A stretch of 64,000 bases of DNA, taken from Chrysophaeum taylorii. Its lineage: Eukaryota; Sar; Pelagophyceae; Pelagomonadales; Pelagomonadaceae. The position numbers and the translations under genes are program-made. Position 1 is the first letter of the stretch. Each line of letters opens with the position of its first letter. Location of the stretch: the NCBI GenBank assembly GCA_029834535.1, contig JAQMWT010000424.1, positions 56,419 through 120,418 on the forward strand, written 5' to 3'. Of this stretch, positions 41,260 to 52,795 are shown piece after piece. The notes beneath the pieces were generated by a model. That model ran no database searches, was not told the origin of the DNA, and saw only the letters and a list, made by a program, of their open reading frames with translations.

Positions 41260-43269
41260 ATGAGTCCACCACCACCACCAGAGCGACGCGACGTGCTGAG
41301 CCCGTTGCTGGTCGAGTCGGTCGCTTGGAGCCTCGCGTTCGTGCGGCTCGAGGAGGTCGCGCGGATCGCGCGGTGCTCGCGGCGGCTGCGGTCGGCCCTC
41401 GCGGAGCTCGGTGCGGGGGCGTCGTCCGAGGTGCGGCGGGCGTGCCGGTTGCGGGTGGTGGGTGCCAAGGCGCGGGTCCGGTGGTGGGCGAGCGTGGTGC
41501 GCGTCGAGGAGGCGCGGCGCGCGATGCTGAAGCGGGACCGGGGTTATCGCAACGTTGGTCTGTTCGAGCGGTGCGCCGGGCTCGACAAGGCGCGCGGCGG
41601 GCTGGAGCGATTGTCGTCGCGCGGCACCGAGGGCGAGATTCGGCGGGACGTCGCGCGGACCTTTGCCACGCGAAAGTTCTTCGCCTCGGCGCAGGGCCAG
41701 GACCTCCTCGCCGACGTCCTGGTGGCCCTGGCGACGGCCCACCCCCAGACGGGATACTGCCAGGGTATGAACCTGGTCGCGGGCGCTTTGTTGGAAGTGC
41801 ACGCGCGGGGCGGCGACGTGCGTCCCGAGCCCGAGGAGGGAAACGAGGAGCCCGAGTTTGAGCAGCAGATCTCGCCGTTGGCCGCCCGCACGGCCCAGCG
41901 CGCCGTGTTCTGGCTGGTGTCGGCTTTGTGCGACGCGCGCAAGCCGAACGACGCGCGGTCGTCGTCCTCCAAGGCGACGGACAACAGCCTCGAGCTCCGC
42001 GAGCTGTGGCGGCCCGGCATGCCGCAGCTCAAGCTCCGCGTCTACCAGTTCGACCGGCTCGTCGCGAGGTTTCTGCCGCGGCTCCGCGCTCACTTCCGCG
42101 AGATCGGGCTGGCGCCCGACGTTTTGGCCTCGCAGTGGTTTTTCACGCTGTTCGCGTACGCCTTGCCGGCCGACTGGCTGCCGCGGACGTGGGACGTGAT
42201 ATTCGCCGACGGCTGGAAGGCGGTGATGCGGCTCGCGCTGGCGCGGCTGTCGTTGGCGGCCGAGGAACTTCTTTCGTGCGGACTCGAGGACGCGGGCAAG
42301 TACATGCGGGACCGGTCGCGGCTCGCGCGGTTTACCGTCGAGGCGCTCGTCGAGGCGAGCTTTGGGTTCAAGGTGACGCGAACGACGCTCGCCGAGCTCG
42401 CCGAGCAGTTCGGGCTCGCGCTCTTGGAGGAAAGGTGCTGCGACCCCGTCGCCGACGACGGCTGGCTCCGGCGCTACGGAGGGCAGGGCGACGACCTCCT
42501 CGCCGACGCGCCGGCGAGGGCGCTCCGGTCGCGCCTCGCCGAGCTCGACGAGACGACCAAGCGCGACGCGGCGGCTCTGCGGGCTCGAGTCGAGCGCGTC
42601 GAGCGCGACGGCGCCGAGGCGCGCGTCAGGGTCGAAAAGGCTACGGCCGCGCTCCGCGACAAGCGCCGCCTCGTCGGCGAGCTCGTCGACGCCAAGCGCC
42701 TCGCCGCGGCAGACGCGGCGCGCCTCGTCCTCGCGCTCGGAGGAGGAGGCGACCGGGACGACGACGACGACGACGTTTTGGTCGTCGTCCCCCCCCAAAG
42801 CAACAGGATGAGACATCGGGGGTTCCTCGGCTCGCCCAAGCCCAAGACGGCGGGCTTCCGGCCCGTCCCCTTTTCGACGTCCTGCCTCCCGTCCGACGAC
42901 CGCGTCTTTGTTAGGGACGAGCTCCGCGCGGCCCAGCAACGCGCCGCGCGCGCCGAGAAGGACCTCCGCGTGGCAAGAGACAAGCTCTCGTCCGCCGCGC
43001 GCGACTTTGTGGTTGCCCAGGCGGACCTCGACGAGGCCCGCGAAAGGAAGCGCGCCGTCGAGCTTCAGCTCGTCCACGTCGTCACCAACGCGACCGCACG
43101 ACGCCGCGGCGTGCTGACCGAGGTCGTCCAGGGCGCCGACACGCCGGACCTCAACCTCGTCCGCCGCTTCACGGAGAACTTCCGCCGCGCCCGCGGCGTC
43201 TCGGCCCCGATATCCGCGCCAAAACTCCCCAACGCCGCCGCCCGACGCACCTTCTCAGACCGCGCATAA
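41260..43269 (+). CDS. TBC-domain Rab GTPase-activating protein
   Basis: 669 residues. An F-box-like helical segment (about 14-55, RLEEVARIARCSRRLRSAL) comes first. The TBC domain (about 90-400) has the Arg finger IRRDVARTF and Gln finger GYCQGMNLVAG, both intact, so GAP activity is expected. SQWFFTLFAYALP and WDVIFADGWKAVMRLAL are also typical. The C-terminal half is coiled coil (LDETTKRDAAALRARVERVE, later REDELRAAQQ-like region). A TBC plus coiled-coil layout as in EVI5/GRTP proteins fits. The Rab partner is unknown. Confidence 0.9.
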   Translation: MSPPPPPERRDVLSPLLVESVAWSLAFVRLEEVARIARCSRRLRSALAELGAGASSEVRRACRLRVVGAKARVRWWASVVRVEEARRAMLKRDRGYRNVGLFERCAGLDKARGGLERLSSRGTEGEIRRDVARTFATRKFFASAQGQDLLADVLVALATAHPQTGYCQGMNLVAGALLEVHARGGDVRPEPEEGNEEPEFEQQISPLAARTAQRAVFWLVSALCDARKPNDARSSSSKATDNSLELRELWRPGMPQLKLRVYQFDRLVARFLPRLRAHFREIGLAPDVLASQWFFTLFAYALPADWLPRTWDVIFADGWKAVMRLALARLSLAAEELLSCGLEDAGKYMRDRSRLARFTVEALVEASFGFKVTRTTLAELAEQFGLALLEERCCDPVADDGWLRRYGGQGDDLLADAPARALRSRLAELDETTKRDAAALRARVERVERDGAEARVRVEKATAALRDKRRLVGELVDAKRLAAADAARLVLALGGGGDRDDDDDDVLVVVPPQSNRMRHRGFLGSPKPKTAGFRPVPFSTSCLPSDDRVFVRDELRAAQQRAARAEKDLRVARDKLSSAARDFVVAQADLDEARERKRAVELQLVHVVTNATARRRGVLTEVVQGADTPDLNLVRRFTENFRRARGVSAPISAPKLPNAAARRTFSDRA

Positions 43270-46200
43270 TTTATTATTATTATTATTATTAATAACCAGG
43301 GAGGCCAACAAGGAATGGTCGTTACTCTCGGCTCCTCTTCGGCGAGGATATGACGAGACAACGGTGAAAAACAGACTTGAGACTCACGCGGGTTGTGCGA
43401 TGTTTCTACTACTACGAGATGCGAAAAGGATGTGATCTCGGGCTCGTCCTCGTCAGTGCCTACGCACCGGTCGTTGATGCCTCTGCTAGGGCTTTGGCGT
43501 TTCTTACGTCTTTGATCATTTAATTGCCGCTCTGCAACAACAGAAACGGCATATCGGTGGTGTGGATGGGAACGCCATCCTTGATTGGCGCGTGGGCTGA
43601 TTTGGACCACAGACAAGTATATTGTCCACATTGTGTCCTGAAAGTGAATGACGCGAGCCGCGGGATGTGCGCCTTTCTCGCTAAGAGGGAACTGGCAGCA
43701 CCTATCACCTTCTTCGTCAAACCAAACCACGGGCCATTCATCGGTACATTTTTTTGTCGAGTTTGCCTTCGAACTCGTCGTCATCGTTGACCATCCATCG
43801 TCTAAAGCCAGATATTTTTTGTTCCGGATGGAGGTTTCACTGAGAGCCTTTTCCGGACTCTGATCACCGAGCACTCAGGTGCATCCTCCGAATCCAGTTG
43901 CGACTCGTGCGGCTTATCCCAAGAACCCCACTTTCCCAGCCTAGACAACTAACCGCTGAAAGAATTTAATTTAAATCTCTCCGTTCTTGCGGCCACTTTA
44001 TGGCGTGGCGCGCATAATAACTACCTACCGCAATGTAGAAACGACACCGCCCGACGCGGACGCTGGCTCTGTATACTCCGACTTGGAGACAGCGGCGCGA
44101 GTGACGGATTCTGCCATGCCGAACCGCCACCCGACGTAACCAACCGCATCCTTGTGAAATCCCATTTTTATTTACCCTCGCATTTCCCGTTCGTATTCAC
44201 CGTTTTAGTAAGCTTCAACGTCGCCGAGATGACGAAGTTTGACAAGTAGTTCGGACCTGTCGCGAAGCCATACCCGAGGTGTCCGCATCGTCGTCGTCGT
44301 CGTCCCGTGTGGAGACTTTGAAGACCACTGAAAGTTGATGGCCCTGTGTCGGAGGGTATCGTTCGCGCCATGCTCGTCTCGGCGACATCACCTCGCAGCT
44401 GTGCCCATAAAGAGCGATGCGACGAAAGTGAACCCGGATGTTGATAGTTGCGATTTGCGATCGTATGGTGCAAAGGACGAGGTTGTCGCGCGACCGATGT
44501 ATATTTCCCATTTTATTGGCCGTGTTGCGTCAAATACGAGCGAGCGCGAGCACCACGCGGCGTCGCCCGTTTGCGACCAATCCGACCGACCGACCGACAT
44601 GCTGGGTCCCTGTGCCTGCTGGATGCGCCATTCTATGGCCCCGGAGTCACGCGAGAGAAGGGGCCCAAAATGTCGGTTTGGTTTGCTTGGTTTGTGGGAG
44701 CCTGCGTTGGTTCTCTTTTTCCTACGGCACATCAACACTTTTGTCGTTTTTTTTTTGTTGCGTCGGTGTCCATGGTTTTTTTTTTTGGTGCACATTCTCT
44801 TCTCTACGGAGCCTTGCTCGAGAGACCTCCGATCTCCACCCACTCCGGAGGAAAGGTTATTGCAGGGCCCTTTTTTTCCCGTTGTCGAGGATGAGCGCGA
44901 AGGATTGATCGCACCCAAGTAATTTTTTTTCTCTGCTGGGGGGGGGAGGGTGGATATTGCGAAACCTACGCGCGTTTTCGCCGATTCCCGTCGCTTCTGT
45001 CTATGTGCTCTCTTTAAACCCACCCGATCGCGCTTTAGAGCGAACGACTATCTTTTCCCTTCTTGTCTTTGCCGTGCCTCAAAAGTCAGTCTCGTTCGTG
45101 GCTCCCTTCCTTCTTGTTGCCCATCTCTACTTCCTCCTTATCATCAATTTTTCATTCCCCACCACCTCTAGGTGGGGTTTGTGTAGCTCGACCACAACAT
45201 TAGTTCGGACAGGGTGCTGGAAGGGGGCGGCGGTGGATAATGGGGACCGGCCGGTCATTTTTTTTTTAAACTCTCGTATGGCCTCGAACGCGGCGACGGA
45301 ATTAGAAGCGTCGTATCGTATCGTAGCGACGACGACAACAAAAAAACGGGTTCCACGTCCCGACCGGCGTGACCTTTCGTGCGCCTAAGACAAACTAAGT
45401 CCATTTTGCCCTTGTTGCCGCGACCCTCGCGGACTCCTCGATGTCGGCGGCCTACGCCTCTATTTTGGCTGCCACGGATACCGCCGCCGACTGCAGACGA
45501 TCCCCTCGATGAACCCTCGTCACACGGGCGAGTTAATCCCCCCCCCCCCCACGTCCCTCTTCGCCGGGAGACAAGGACCCCGTTGTCACTTAAAATACCC
45601 TACCTTCTTCCTCGGTGCCATCGCTCGCCAGAAATTTTTATTCCCCGTCACCGGTGCTCCAGGCGCTGTTCGCGGCTTTTTACATATCCCGTCACGTCGC
45701 CTTGTACTTTGTGCTAAATGTTTTTCCTGGTCGCGAGTCGTCGTTGTTGTTGGTGGTGCTGGTGTGTGTGCTTCATCCCCCCCTAGGGATAGGATTAGAG
45801 TACATGGTGGGGGGGGTGATAGTAGTGGTAACGTGACTCTCACCTCATCACTGCCCCCTAGGGGTAGGATTAGGGTACATGGTGGGGGGGGTGATGGTAG
45901 TGGTAACGTGACTCTCACCTAATCATTGGATGTGTTGCAAATGTCCTATATGCTACGGTGTTTCTCTTTAAACCTTGCTGTGCCTTTGAAGCACCGCTCA
46001 TGATCACAGTGTTTACCGGTATTTCTATATTTCAAATGTGTTGCCGTGCGAGGATCTAGGGGCCCGTTCGCAAGTCCCAATCTCGTTATCACCACCCCCC
46101 CATTCTTTATTTTTTTAACGGTCTACCAATAATACCATGTTGCTAACCCCAATACAGTTGGCATATCTTCACCGCCCGTTGGAGATTCAACGTTGGTGTC

Positions 46201-47450
46201 AAACGGAGCAACCGGAAGCTTGGTGCCGTGAAAACCTGCTGACTCTCCCGACGCGATCGACGCCCTCTGCGACGCATTGCATCATCCTGGGCAACGACGA
46301 CGCACTCTCGACATCTATCTAGGGTGGCGACGAACCTTCCGTCATCTTCGGCTAACTTTGCAAACTGCACACACGTCCGCCTCGCGGCCGGAGTCTATAT
46401 ATCATTTACGGCTCGCTGTGCGATCGCCTTTCCCGAATACTGGGCAGATTCCGACCCGTGGTGGCTTCGCCGCCGAGCCACGGGTAGGCTTGGTCGTCTA
46501 TTTTTTTCAACCACCTAGATCGCCACTTCGAAAGCGCTGGCTTTGAGCGCGTGATCACGGACGCCGAGGATGCGTTTTTTGCGTGCTCTAATGCGGACGA
46601 CGGCGAAGGGGGCGTACGCTGGCTGCGGACGCGCCGGCGGCAGGAGGCTTATTCTGGGCGCTGGCCGGCCGCAGCTCGAGGACCTCGCACAGTGCTTGCG
46701 CCCTTCGATCCTTCATTTTTCCTTCCTCGTGTTCTCGCTCCGTTCCTCGTAGTCGAGTCGCGCGATTTAGGGGTCGCTGCTCCGCAACCCTTTCAACGTC
46801 TCGCACTTGAGCTCGTCGAGCGTGTTCATCTTCCTCGTCTCGGCCTCGCGAGACTTGGTGGCCTCGTCGTTGGGCCTCTCCGCCTCGTCCACGCGCTTCT
46901 CGAACATCTTTACTTATAGCGCCGCCGCCGCCACCCATGTGTCTGCGCACACCTCGATGCCGGGCCCGCCCTTCTTATCGGCTTGGCGATGACGATGTCG
47001 GCGAACTGCACAATAGTCTCTCAGGTTGACGGCCTCGAGCGTCGGTCGAAATTTTGGCATATAAAACCAGGAGTTTAAATTGGAACCAAAGGACTTTAAT
47101 AACGTTGTCTGTCTGTCGCGCGCACTAAGAGTCGTTCGTTTATTGCCGTCGCATACGAAAAAAAAATCTAGTGGTTCAACAACGAGTACCCCGCGATTGC
47201 GGCCCGGCGGACGTCGCACGGTGCACAAATAAACGACGAGGAGAAGAACATCGAGTCCGTCTGTCCCTCTTTCTTCCACTATTATCGTAATTCTTATTAT
47301 TACATACATAAGGATACTCGTCGAGGAACAATAATTCTCCAAGTTCTCAATTACATCATACCAAGGGTACTACACACACACCACGCACACAGAGCCCGCG
47401 CAGGCCCACCCAAAGAAGGTCACCACGGACCGACCGACCGACCGACCGAA
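43270..47450. other. Gene-poor interval
   Basis: 4.2 kb without a recognisable gene. A minus-strand frame at 43065-43874 has a plausible composition in its first 150 codons (for example WPVVWFDEEGDRCC) but no homology I know. Minus-strand bases 46920-46780 encode a short charged helix (MFEKRVDEAERPNDEATK) ending in a stop, perhaps a gene remnant. GACC repeats (47430-47450) abut the next ATG. Confidence 0.5.
45779..45928. repeat. Two 75-bp tandem copies
   Basis: CCCCCTAGGGRTAGGATTAG ... GGTAACGTGACTCTCACC is present twice with 75-bp spacing and few differences. Confidence 0.85.
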
Positions 47451-49370
47451 ATGGGGAACGAGCAAGTCCTCGCCCGGCATAGCGTGGAGGAGATAAAGGA
47501 GAAGAAGTGGCGGCGGAAAAGGGGCAAGGCGTGGCTGAGGTGTTCGGGGGCCGAGAAGCTGCGGTCCGAGTGCGCGGTGAGCTTTGGCGAGTACGCGAGG
47601 CTCGAGGAGACGGACAGGTGTTTGTTCGGCGAGGCCCTGAAGACCATCGAGAAGGACGTCCCGCGGACGATGGCCGCCTCGTTCACGGAACCGACGTGGC
47701 GCGAGTTGTTGCGCGAACGGGAAATCGAGCGCGGAGGCGAGTCGATCCGGGAGGAAATGAGCCGGGTGTGCGTGGCGTTCGTCCGAAGAGAAGGTCGCGG
47801 CGACCACCGCGCCTGCCGCGGGTACACCCAGGGCATGACCTTCGTGGTGGCCATCCTGTTGCTCTTCGTCGACGAGCCGAGCGACGCTTTCTGGCTCCTG
47901 GCGGCGCTCGTCGAGCGCGTCGCGCCGCGGGACTTGTACTCGGAACCGCCGGCGGCGCTCGCGGGCACGGCCGCCGAGGCGGGCGTAGTCCGGGCACTCC
48001 TCGCGCGCCTCCCCGCGAGCCGGCGCGAAGACGACGAGGAGCGCGCCCGGACGGCCGAGATGCTCGCGGTGAAAATGGCCGTGCCCCTCCTCGTCGACTG
48101 CGCTTCGGCGCCGGTCGCGGTCGCCGTCTGGGACACCGTCTTCGTCGATAAGACGTTCGACCTCGTCGCCTGCGCCGTCGCGGCGACCATCGAGGTGGTC
48201 GCCCGTCGACGCGCGACCGAGCAGCGACCGCGACTCCATCGACAACCTTTGTTGTGCGCCGTCCTGCAGCACCTCTCCAAGCTCGTTCCGCCCCTGGCGA
48301 CGTGCGAGGACGTCGAGGAGGCGGCCGCGTCGCTCGCGTCGGCCGACGCGGCCGCGATCCGCGCCGAGACCCGGTCGGCCATCGCCAAGAGCTGGCAGGA
48401 GCGGCTCTCGGACCTCTCGAACCTCGGGTTCACTTTGGCCCAGCTCGAGGAACTCCGCGACGAGTTCCGGCTCCTCGCCAAGGGCGACCATCGCCTCAAC
48501 AGATCGCAGCTCCTCGACCTCCTGGCCTCGGCGAAGGTGCCCCTCTCCTCCACGGCGACCGACCGCGTTCTGGACGTCGTCGACGTCGACGCCGACGGCT
48601 CGTTCGACTTCAAGGAATGCGTCTGCTGCCTCTCGTCGCTTTCGGCCGGCACCGTTCGCGAACGTCTCTCCTTCATGTTCGCCATCTACGACGCCGACAA
48701 CTCGGGTTTCCTCGAGATTAGAGAGGTCGTCGATCTCGCGAGAGTCCTCCCGACGGCCGACCTCGAGACCCGCCTCCGGGCTCTCGACCTCGACGGCGAC
48801 GGAAAAATATCCAGGGAGGAATGGCTCCTCGCGGCCACCTCGAGTCCCGACCTCCTAGACGCGCTCGGCGTCGAGGACCCCCCGGAACGCGAACCGGTCT
48901 TTTCGCCCCTCCGCGCCCTCGACCGCCGCGCCTCGGCAGATTCTTTTTTTCGCGACGACGACGACCACCCCGCCTCTTCTTCTTCTTCTCGGACCGACCA
49001 CCCCGCCGCCGCCGCCAACTCGACGACGGCCGTCGAAACTATTAGACGCGTCAGGTCCGTCGACATCTCGAGACCAGACGACCCCCCCGCCGCGGCCGCC
49101 GCCGCGGCCGCGCCTTTTTTCTTCCAACAAACCACTATTAAATCACCCAGACCCAAGACCCTCCGCCGCCAGCAAAATTTTCGTAGATCCCTCTTCAAGC
49201 GCTGCGACGCGATCTTCAAGCGATGCTGTTCCAAGACAACCACCTCCTTCCGACCATCCTCTGACGAATCCCGCGCGCCGTCGTCCTCGGAAGATGACCG
49301 ATCCTCGCTCTTTCGAGCCGACGAGCCCCGTCTCACGGCGCGCGTCCTCGCCTACGACGTCTCTCATTGA
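47451..49370 (+). CDS. TBC-domain Rab GAP with three EF-hands
   Basis: 639 residues. The TBC domain (about 20-290) keeps the Arg finger IEKDVPRT and Gln finger YTQGMTFVVAILL. Three canonical EF-hand loops follow: DVDADGSFDFKE (about 380), DADNSGFLEIRE (about 418) and DLDGDGKISREE (about 452); a first, degenerate hand may lie at FRLLAKGDHRLNRS. The C-terminus is Ser/Arg-rich and disordered. TBC plus EF-hand is known from TBC1D8/9-type proteins, implying Ca2+-sensitive Rab inactivation; the GRAM domains of that group are absent. It starts MGNEQVLA, but residue 6 does not fit the N-myristoylation consensus. Confidence 0.9.
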   Translation: MGNEQVLARHSVEEIKEKKWRRKRGKAWLRCSGAEKLRSECAVSFGEYARLEETDRCLFGEALKTIEKDVPRTMAASFTEPTWRELLREREIERGGESIREEMSRVCVAFVRREGRGDHRACRGYTQGMTFVVAILLLFVDEPSDAFWLLAALVERVAPRDLYSEPPAALAGTAAEAGVVRALLARLPASRREDDEERARTAEMLAVKMAVPLLVDCASAPVAVAVWDTVFVDKTFDLVACAVAATIEVVARRRATEQRPRLHRQPLLCAVLQHLSKLVPPLATCEDVEEAAASLASADAAAIRAETRSAIAKSWQERLSDLSNLGFTLAQLEELRDEFRLLAKGDHRLNRSQLLDLLASAKVPLSSTATDRVLDVVDVDADGSFDFKECVCCLSSLSAGTVRERLSFMFAIYDADNSGFLEIREVVDLARVLPTADLETRLRALDLDGDGKISREEWLLAATSSPDLLDALGVEDPPEREPVFSPLRALDRRASADSFFRDDDDHPASSSSSRTDHPAAAANSTTAVETIRRVRSVDISRPDDPPAAAAAAAAPFFFQQTTIKSPRPKTLRRQQNFRRSLFKRCDAIFKRCCSKTTTSFRPSSDESRAPSSSEDDRSSLFRADEPRLTARVLAYDVSH

Positions 49371-49860
49371 CGGGCTTGGACTCTCTTCTTCTGCTCTTTT
49401 TTTTACTACACAACTACAATTTTTCCTGCCTGCCTGCCTGCCTGCCTGCCTGCTGCCGTTTCCGGGCGCCGGCTCGTTGTCTCGCCGCGACGATGGTACC
49501 AGTCGTCTTGCTCGAGCGGCGCGTCGATCAAAAACGTCGACGGCCGCCGCCGTTGTTTAAAACGCGCCGCGGGACCGCGGATTCGTTCGCGGCTCGACGA
49601 AAAAAAATACGCGGCTCGCTCGCGACCTAACTTGCCGGCAATTCGATCCCCTTCCTCGGCCTTCTTTTTTGCGTCGACGTCACAACAACGTACGTCCGAG
49701 GCGGCGACTCTTCTTCCGAGTAGAAAGAAGCCGCTGCCTCTGGTCGCGGATGCGGATCCTCGTCCTCGCTGCTTCCCCTAATAAAGGAGGCCGCTCTCTC
49801 GCGACGATCCGCGTCGTGGCGAGATTCGCTTCGCCTCGGCACGCACCGCGCATTAACTAA
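49371..49860. other. Intergenic, TGCC microsatellite
   Basis: TGCC repeats at 49426-49453. No gene is supported; short frames on both strands look like GC-rich noise. Confidence 0.6.
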
Positions 49861-50859
49861 CAACAAGTGCAGGCCAATAAGTTCGCCAGTAAGTTCACCT
49901 AGTCCCAATCTCTAACCCCAGTAAGTTCACCTGGTCCCAGTAAGTTCACCTGGGACCCAGGAAGTTCACCTAGTCCAAATCTCTAACCACAGTAAGTTCG
50001 GTATAAACCCACTCGTGCTCACACCACTCCTTCGAGCTCGTCGCTGTCGCCTCCGCCAATCTAAGCTGCTTCGATCCGCACACGCCGCTAACCTTTCAGT
50101 TTACTCTATAACCCCCAGTAAGCTCACCTGGTCTCAGTAAGTTCACCTGGTTACTCAGTTCACCTAGTCCCAATCTCAAACCCCAGTAAGTCCACGTGGT
50201 CCCAGTAAGTTAACCTATAGTGCGCGTGTAGACGCCGGGAGGGGGCTTATCGGTATTGCGCAGCACGTGTGGGGTAGGGTGGAGTCGCCGACCCAGAAGA
50301 GGATATCCTCGGGGTTGCCCATCGACAGAGAGCCGCTTAGAGCTGGACGTGACAGAAGACGGGCTTGTGGGCAAGAGGACGCCGACCTCGCGGGGCGTCT
50401 GGCCCTGGCTCTTGGTGATCGTTTGGCGTCGGCGGGCCTTAAGGGATACAGGTTGGAGGAGCCTCGGTGACAACGACACGATCGATCATGTATCTGGTAC
50501 CGTTGCAGTGGCCGTGCGACGGGTCGAGGTTGCGAAGACTTTAAGCTCGCGATCAAAGTCAGCATGCCGTTGGTTGTCGGGGAGTCGAAAACTCGACTGT
50601 AAAGAGCGAGGCGTCGTCTTCCGACCCAACCTAGTCGGCCGAAAAGAACTCCGACGCCTCGTCTCCGGGAAAAAATGCCGCGGTCATGCGCGCGTTGTCA
50701 GCATCGACAACATCGTTTCGACGGGGCGTGAGAATGGCGCGCTGAAAGAGCCGCCGCGGGTCGTGGAAACAGTCTGCGAGGTCGCCGTAGACGGCTTGGA
50801 GGATCAATGCCTGCCTGGCTCGCGGGCCTACCTGATCCTTACCCTAAATCGGGGGACAA
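49861..50859 (-). mobile_element. Left arm of inverted repeat: decayed Helitron-type PIF1 helicase end
   Basis: About 1 kb that is the inverse of 52796-53807. The outer 350 bp carries many CAGTAAGTTCACCTGG/TAG repeats. Read on the minus strand, the inner part encodes PIF1-like helicase residues VYGDLADCFHDPRRLFQRAI, LTPRRNDVVDADNARM and, near 50430-50350, a KSQGQTPREVGVLLP segment, with stops between. PIF1 helicases of this type belong to Helitron rolling-circle transposons. Confidence 0.75.
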
Positions 50860-50973
50860 ACATCCTTCATGCTCCCCACACACACCCCCCTCTTAGCAGT
50901 CCTAACTACTAATCGACAGATGTTTGACAGTTTGTCTGTTTCAATGTTTGTCTGTTTGTTTGTTTGTTTGTCT
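50860..50973. repeat. Short inverted LINE 3' end and TTTG-rich tail
   Basis: 50860-50899 is a plus-oriented copy of the last 40 bases of the LINE found inverted at 50976-51020, so the two could pair as a hairpin across an 80-bp TTTG/TCTG-rich spacer. Confidence 0.75.
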
Positions 50974-52795
50974 TTAAATGTCGACTGCTAAGAGGGGGGT
51001 GTGTGTGGGGAGCATGAAGGATGTGGGTGGGTTTGAGGTGTATGAGGGATGTGCCTGACGGGCGGAGATAAGTACGCGGGACCTAGTCGGGGTCATCGCC
51101 GAGGCGTGGGGCAGGCGAAGAGAGGACGGGCCCCGCCCGTAGGTCGTACGCATGCTGCCGCCGGACGTATGTGCGACGAAGGGTGACGTCCTGCTGGGAT
51201 CGGGCGGCCTGGGTGGGGTTCCCCGAGGCGGCGACATGGGTGAGGGCGGTGAGGGCACAGCGAGCCCGGCCTAATGCGTTGGCGATCCCCCACTCACGGT
51301 AGATGCGGCGAGTTTGGGCCGCCTTTGCCTCTGTGAAGTTGGCGCAGCCGCTTGTCACCCAGGTTCGCGCAGCGATGCGCTCTGCGCATGTTTGGGCGAG
51401 AGCGTGGCACGCCGCGCTGGCCTCACCGAAGGCACCAAAGACGAGGCCGGCGACGGTGCCGTAGCTACGTAGCCGCTGTTCGACAGGGCCCAAGAAGCCA
51501 GGCGGTGGTGCTGTACCCGGCTGGGGGATGATGGCGTCGATGCCGCGGGCGTGAGCGAGGTATTCGGAGTGGACTTGCGCTGCGCGCCGATCGACAGGCG
51601 ACGGGTGGGAGGGATGGAGGGCGTGGGCGGTGTACAACGAACCCCAAGCGAGGGTTTTGATGTCGTAGAGTTGCTCCTTGTTGTCGAGCGTGGTGAGGAT
51701 GTCTGGGACGACTTGACGTCGGGCGAGATTGCCTCGGTACCGGCCGTAGAGGCGCGTGCGAATGGTAGGGGCGACGACGTCAGCAAAGATGCCGAAAACC
51801 TCGGACAGGGCTGGGATGCCGGCCTCTTTGACGCTGCCGTGGACGCAGTCGAGCTGGCCGTCATGCCAGGTGGTCCGCGCTCCTCCGCGGTTGACAAGGT
51901 TGGCCTGCGTGAGAAGCACCTTGCCGTGAGCGTCGAGAACGACGTCAGTGCCCAGAATGCGAGTGCCCACGAGGCCCAAACAAGCTGGAGAGGGGTAGCC
52001 AAAGTACTGGGCACACATCTCAGCCCAGCAGCGGTTGGGGATTTGAAGGGCGGAGCTGGGCCACGAGCTGATGAACGTGGTCGAGAAGCGATCCCATGAG
52101 GACGCCGCTACTCGAAGTGCTTCGGTGATGGGAAGGGTGGCCGCAAGGCGCTGGAGTGCAGTGGCCCGAGCTGTCTCGCGCTGGGAGGTTAGAGCACGGA
52201 GGTTAGAGCACGCTGGAGTTGGGGTATGAGCACGGGTGTCGAGATGGTGGGGTCGACGAGGACGCCCATGGAGACGAATTCGTGGGAGAGAGGACCGTCG
52301 ACGAGATGAACGTTGGCGGGGTCGCCGGAACCAGCGCCGCCGTGGGAAGCCAGCGTGGTACGGAGATCAGCCCGAAGTCCGTCCCACGCAGTCTCGAGTG
52401 CTCGCCCCAGGCGGCAACCGGATGCGAGGAGGTGGTGCCAACGGTGCAACTCGTTACCTGTGCGAAAAGAAGTGGCACCCAGGACCGAGGCGAGGCGGGG
52501 GAGGTAGCCAGGGACCTCCACGGCACCCGTAGGATCGCGAAGGTCGACGAGGTGTGGGAGGGCCTGGGCCGCCGTGCCAACAAAGGCGGCGGGGCTGAGG
52601 TCGGCGCAGGAGCGAATGCCGCCACCCCCACTTCGAGCAGGAAGACGGAGGCGTTGGAGGACGATGCCGGTGGAGTCAAAAACCTGACGCGGATCTGCGC
52701 CAAGTGTTGTGGCGACGAAGCTGAGGACGGCAACGTCGAAGCGGCGGAGCGCGCTCAAGGCATTGGTGGGGTAGCAGTGTTGCGTGATGTAGTTT
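50974..52795 (-). mobile_element. 5'-truncated non-LTR retrotransposon with restriction-like endonuclease
   Basis: Minus-strand coding starts abruptly at the Helitron arm (52795). The first part resembles the region after the reverse transcriptase in algal LINEs (RLPARSGGGGIRSCADLSPA then AFVGTAAQALPHL). The second (52018-51083) has a PD-(D/E)xK-like site (VVPDILTTLDNKEQLYDIKT) and GPVEQRLRSYGTVAGLVFGA, as in elements that cut target DNA with a C-terminal restriction-like endonuclease. A tandem 14-bp duplication at about 52184-52211 (GGAGGTTAGAGCAC twice) breaks the frame between the two parts. The 3' end is CTTAGCAGTCGACATTTAAA. Confidence 0.75.

Noticed and set aside
43065-43874. 269-codon minus-strand frame after the TBC gene
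   Set aside because: It overlaps the end of the TBC coding region and contains an Ile run from a TTA repeat; no homology recognised. Mentioned only within the gene-poor interval.
46765-46950. Possible charged-helix remnant resembling a splicing-factor coiled coil
   Set aside because: Only about 46 codons with stops at both ends; the resemblance is too short to call.
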